A stretch of 32,531 nt of DNA from Actinomycetes bacterium (lineage in GTDB: Bacteria; Actinomycetota; Thermoleophilia; RBG-16-64-13). The stretch spans positions 68,423-100,953 of the forward strand of contig JAGXFV010000032.1 in assembly GCA_024637095.1 (NCBI GenBank). The letters are read 5' to 3'. Below, piece after piece: positions 30,401-32,531 of this stretch (its first letter is position 1; every line of letters begins with the position of its first letter). The translations under genes and the position numbers were made by a program. The notes under the pieces were generated by a model, which worked only from the letters and a program-made list of their open reading frames with translations, was not told the origin of the DNA and ran no database searches.

Positions 30401-32354
30401 CCCGCTCCAGCCGCTCCCCCACCTGCCGGCGAAAAGCCCCCAGACGACGCCCCAGAGCCGGCTGACGCCAGGGAAGATCTCCGTGCCAGAAGGGCATGCG
30501 GGCGAAGGCGCCCGGTGCCTCGGAGACCACCACTCGGTCGTCGTTGATGTCGAGCACCCGCCAGACCCGGCTGCCCAGCATGAAGCAGTCCCCCACCCTC
30601 GTCTCGAAGACGAACTCCTCGTCGAGCTCCCCCACCTTGGTCTTGCGGTCCGGCAGGTACGCGCCGAACATGCCCGTGTCGGGGATGGTCCCGCCGTTGG
30701 TCAACGCAAGCATGCGCGATCCCGGAAGGGCGATCAGCCGATCGTTGACCCGGTCCCAGGCGAGCCGTGGCCGGAGCTCCCCGTGGGCCTCGCTGGGATA
30801 GCGTCCCGAGAGCATCTCGAGCACCCCGCGGAAGGCCCGCTCGCTCAGCTGATGGTAGGGATAGGCCCGCCGGACGAGCCGCAGTAGCTCCGCCGTGTCC
30901 CACTCCTCCACGGAAACCATGGCCACGATTTGCTGGGCCAGGACGTCGAGCGCGTTCTGGGGCGTGCTCACCTCCTCGACCTCGCCGGCGAGCATCCCGC
31001 CCGCCACCGCAGCAGCCTCCACCAGATCCTCTCGGTGGGTCGGAAAGATGCGGCCCTTGCTGGTCTGGCCCACCAGGTGACCCGACCGGCCGACCCGCTG
31101 CAATCCTTGCGAAACCCCCTTGGGAGACTGCAGTTGCACGACCAGGTCGACCGAACCGATGTCGATGCCCAGTTCGAGAGAGGAGGTGCCGACGAGCGCC
31201 CGCATCCGTCCAGCCTTGAGATCTCGCTCAAGCCGCAGGCGGACCTCCTTGGACATGCTGCCGTGATGGGCCCGTATCGGATTCTCGTACAGACCGCGTC
31301 CCAGTGCCGCGGTGCCGATCCCCAAAGCCACTCCGTCTGCCATCAGACCCGAAGCGTCACCGCGGGCCTCGGCCGCGAACTGCTCGTTCAACCGGTCCGC
31401 AGTGCGCTCCGCGAGTCGACGGTTGTTGGTGAAAATCAGCGTGGTGCGGTGTTGGCGGATGAGTTCGGTCAGCCTTGGAATGATCGCCGGCCAGATGGAA
31501 TCGCCGGGTGGCCGCATGTAGTCTTCGAGCACGGTCTCCACTCGCAGTTCGAGCGGCTTGTGGTAACCCGAGTCCACGATGGTGACCGGGCGGGACGGCG
31601 CGGGTTGTTCATCGCCCAGAGGGCCGGGCCCGTCCAGGTCGGGCGATTCGCCGAAGCCGCCGAGAAAGCGGGCAACCTCCTCCAATGGGCTGATGGTCGC
31701 CGAGAGCCCAATGCGCTGAACGGGCTCGGCGGCCAGCCGCTCCAGCCTCTCCAGACTCAAGGCCAGGTGCACGCCACGCTTGCTCCCGGCCATCGTGTGA
31801 ATCTCGTCCACGATCACCGTGTGGACCGTGCGAAACATTTCCCGGGCGCGCGGACTGCTCAGCAGGAGATACAGAGACTCGGGTGTGGTAACCAGGATGT
31901 GTGGCGGACGGTTGGCCAGAGACCGCCGTTCCCGGGCCGGGGTGTCGCCGGAGCGAACCGCCGCACGCACTTCGGGAAAGGGAAGGCCGAGCTCTTCGCC
32001 GTGGTCGCGAATCCCCCGGAGCGGCACCCTTAGATTGCGGTGGATGTCGTTGTTCAGAGCCTTGAGCGGGGAGAGGTAGACGATGCGGACACCAGGCTCG
32101 GGGGCGCCCCCGGCCCCCGCAGTCGACCCCTGCGGTGCGGCGGGTGCGGCGGACGCCGCGAGCTCTCGCCCCAGGCGATCGATTCCCCAGAGGAAAGCGG
32201 CCAGCGTCTTGCCCGAACCGGTCGGAGCCAAGATGAGGGTGTGCTCGCCCGCCTGAATGGCCGGCCAGCCGCGCTCCTGCGGGGGCGTGGGGCTGCCAAA
32301 GGCCTCGGCAAACCAGGCACGAACAGGGGCAGAGAAGCTATCGAGAGCTGTCAT
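27465..32354 (-). CDS. lhr: Lhr-type large superfamily 2 DEAD/DEAH helicase
   Basis: A 1629-residue ATP-dependent 3'-5' helicase of the bacterial Lhr family, linked to DNA repair; mycobacterial Lhr is about 1500. The helicase core is N-terminal: Walker A APTGSGKT (43-50), DEIH in VIVDEIHTM, and the late motifs GTSSLELGIDIG and QRVGRSGH. It is followed by the winged-helix and Lhr-specific C-terminal regions. The extra length includes low-complexity inserts, GAPGAPG and a duplicated RAWAG segment, plus an Ala/Gly-rich stretch soon after the Walker A region. The ATG at 32354 precedes the conserved LDSFSAPVRAWF; an in-frame ATG at 32402 is an alternative, and neither has a clear ribosome site. 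No neighbouring exonuclease or MPE gene is seen. Confidence 0.95.
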   Translation of the reverse strand: MTALDSFSAPVRAWFAEAFGSPTPPQERGWPAIQAGEHTLILAPTGSGKTLAAFLWGIDRLGRELAASAAPAAPQGSTAGAGGAPEPGVRIVYLSPLKALNNDIHRNLRVPLRGIRDHGEELGLPFPEVRAAVRSGDTPARERRSLANRPPHILVTTPESLYLLLSSPRAREMFRTVHTVIVDEIHTMAGSKRGVHLALSLERLERLAAEPVQRIGLSATISPLEEVARFLGGFGESPDLDGPGPLGDEQPAPSRPVTIVDSGYHKPLELRVETVLEDYMRPPGDSIWPAIIPRLTELIRQHRTTLIFTNNRRLAERTADRLNEQFAAEARGDASGLMADGVALGIGTAALGRGLYENPIRAHHGSMSKEVRLRLERDLKAGRMRALVGTSSLELGIDIGSVDLVVQLQSPKGVSQGLQRVGRSGHLVGQTSKGRIFPTHREDLVEAAAVAGGMLAGEVEEVSTPQNALDVLAQQIVAMVSVEEWDTAELLRLVRRAYPYHQLSERAFRGVLEMLSGRYPSEAHGELRPRLAWDRVNDRLIALPGSRMLALTNGGTIPDTGMFGAYLPDRKTKVGELDEEFVFETRVGDCFMLGSRVWRVLDINDDRVVVSEAPGAFARMPFWHGDLPWRQPALGRRLGAFRRQVGERLERVGEQLEFDDLREIGRHWEASAVREVVDWLGQEHALDENSARHLLQYLAGQVEREALATDLRLVVEFFEDAVGDPRMVLHSPFGGRVNGAWSVVLRDALRERTGVEVEAQAGDDGILLRFPEAEAAFPDDLVTSIGPEEARQRLLADLPSSPVFGARFRQNAARALLLPASRGRRTPFWLQRLRAKDLLQAVKGFPDFPMVAETYRDVLEDVMDLPALEQVLAEVRSGAIEVRIVHSSTPSPVAASLIWNFTNQYLYEWDTPKAEGRLGRLQVSRELLGDLLRGVDLGDLLQPEALSEVEESLQRTAPGARARTAEELLLVLEQLGDLSQAELGARSEVDPGEWLERLAAQGRVAQVELSGSEGHPELRWVPVEYLDDYRPLASDEDEVDEENLRRLIARYIRRRGVLEAREPAARYGLPEDRVRAELERLVDERLVARGRFRGEGAEAGPRGAAGVPGEGPAEDHPRAWAGGPRAWAGERSVEYVEVGNLERMHRRSLAQLRRQVRAVPLSAYADFLTAHQHLAPGAPGAPGPAALREVLGQLRGFFLPMSVWERDVLPSRVPGYRPALLDGLSRQGEVVWVAEAGQDLARGAVAFFFRGEARAFLGLPPEIAAFSENARRVHELLAGEGALFLADIAAALGLSPAAAEAALAELAAAGMTTNDSLDVLRRLSAHMGPPSRRGGSVSGQRSSLEEDLQRLRSERRPGDMPGARHSHGFGPRPGRTRMGARPSRTALRSASRRVRERLGQTEPVEEQLRHLHEGRWTLVHRLPVLGPELEPEERARRQARQLLERWAVVTRRSREREKGAWDLYSAERTLERMEMRAEVRRGYFVAGLPGVQHALPDTVEALRSFEEDPARFVVMNALDPALLKAIEETAEEGRLTFSRVPSTWVVQQRGLPLLVAADSGARIEVRTGASAELVDEGFAALIDYLGTRLSRISVERWNGGPPPKEARGLMTRHGFHRGPRGWVWEAPPT
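28808..28833. repeat. 9-bp tandem repeat within lhr (Gly-Ala-Pro codons)
   Basis: About three copies of a 9-nt GC-only unit encode GAPGAPGAP in the C-terminal half of Lhr. It is an in-frame microsatellite-like expansion in a linker. Confidence 0.85.
28967..29007. repeat. 21-bp tandem repeat x2 within lhr
   Basis: Two 20-nt copies (28967-28986, 28988-29007) with one mismatch and a 21-nt period encode a repeated RAWAG segment in the long linker before SVEYVEVGN. The period keeps frame. Confidence 0.9.
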
Positions 32355-32489
32355 GTCACTAATGGTACCCGTGGGCGCGGCGGTCGGCGCAAGCGTGGCC
32401 ATTGGCGACAGCGCCCGCGGAGCTCCTGCGGTTGCGGGAGGCCGACCGACACTCTTCGGGCTTGCCGCAAGAGGGTATGCTCAAAGGCA

Positions 32490-32531
32490 ATGGAGGCAAC
32501 CACCCGCCCCAATAGGCCCGCCGAATCCGCA
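32490..32531 (+). CDS. Possible start of a gene running off the right edge
   Basis: An ATG at 32490 opens a frame of 14 codons (MEATTRPNRPAESA) to the end of the window, divergent from lhr. TATGCT (32476-32481) lies 8 nt before the ATG and could be a -10 box, giving a nearly leaderless transcript; AAAGG is only 2 nt from the ATG. Too little is visible to name a product. Confidence 0.4.
   Translation, partial: MEATTRPNRPAESA

Noticed and set aside
30930-32033. 367-codon open frame on the plus strand
   Set aside because: Lies wholly opposite the Lhr helicase core; no recognisable domain.
1-32531. tRNA, rRNA, CRISPR array, insertion sequence or prophage genes
   Set aside because: No T-loop consensus, regular spaced repeats, transposase or integrase motifs were found on either strand by reading.

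Overview
The window is dense, GC-rich bacterial chromosome with short intergenic gaps (none over 300 bases without a gene), many ATGA-type overlaps, several GTG/TTG starts and two or three probably leaderless genes. The gene set (PASTA-domain Ser/Thr kinase, Eis-type acetyltransferase, FCD-domain protein, Lhr helicase, NatAB-like exporter, AmmeMemoRadiSam cluster, Tat-exported Fe-S electron-transfer protein) fits a deep-branching Actinomycetota lineage, with Chloroflexota as the alternative. This is inference from gene content; no rRNA or tRNA gene is present to place it.

Left part (1-5.1 kb): the start of a ferredoxin-like redox subunit runs off the left edge. It is followed by a proteostasis group: a site-2 protease with CBS domains (minus strand), divergent from a co-translated Hsp20-Lon pair. 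This Lon carries an acidic N-terminal extension and an unusual acidic insertion inside its AAA+ lid region.

5.2-9.2 kb (all minus strand): a tight run holding the three AmmeMemoRadiSam proteins (radical SAM enzyme, LigB/MEMO-type protein, AMMECR1 protein). A PHP phosphoesterase and a small Arg-rich protein lie before them and a helical protein of unknown function after them. The biochemical role of this set is unknown, so it is the best candidate here for an undescribed system.

9.2-16.6 kb: a membrane PASTA protein is translationally coupled to a PASTA/discoidin-like Ser/Thr kinase. Then come a thiamine pair (thiamine pyrophosphokinase and a thiamine-binding protein), an Eis-like acetyltransferase, an FCD-domain protein with no DNA-binding domain, a secreted Gly/Cys-rich protein with a strong terminator, and the ribosome-rescue hydrolase ArfB.

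16.7-20.6 kb: an Fe-S protein and a b-type cytochrome form a two-gene membrane electron-transfer module with no catalytic subunit beside it, behind a promoter embedded in 25-bp tandem repeats. A GyrI-like protein and class I fructose-1,6-bisphosphatase follow.

20.6-32.5 kb: an ABC-2 exporter operon with two paralogous NatB-like permeases, the ribosome-assembly GTPase RsgA (apparently starting at CTG), a Pit phosphate transporter with its DUF47/PhoU-like partner, and a very long Lhr helicase. A partial gene begins at the right edge.
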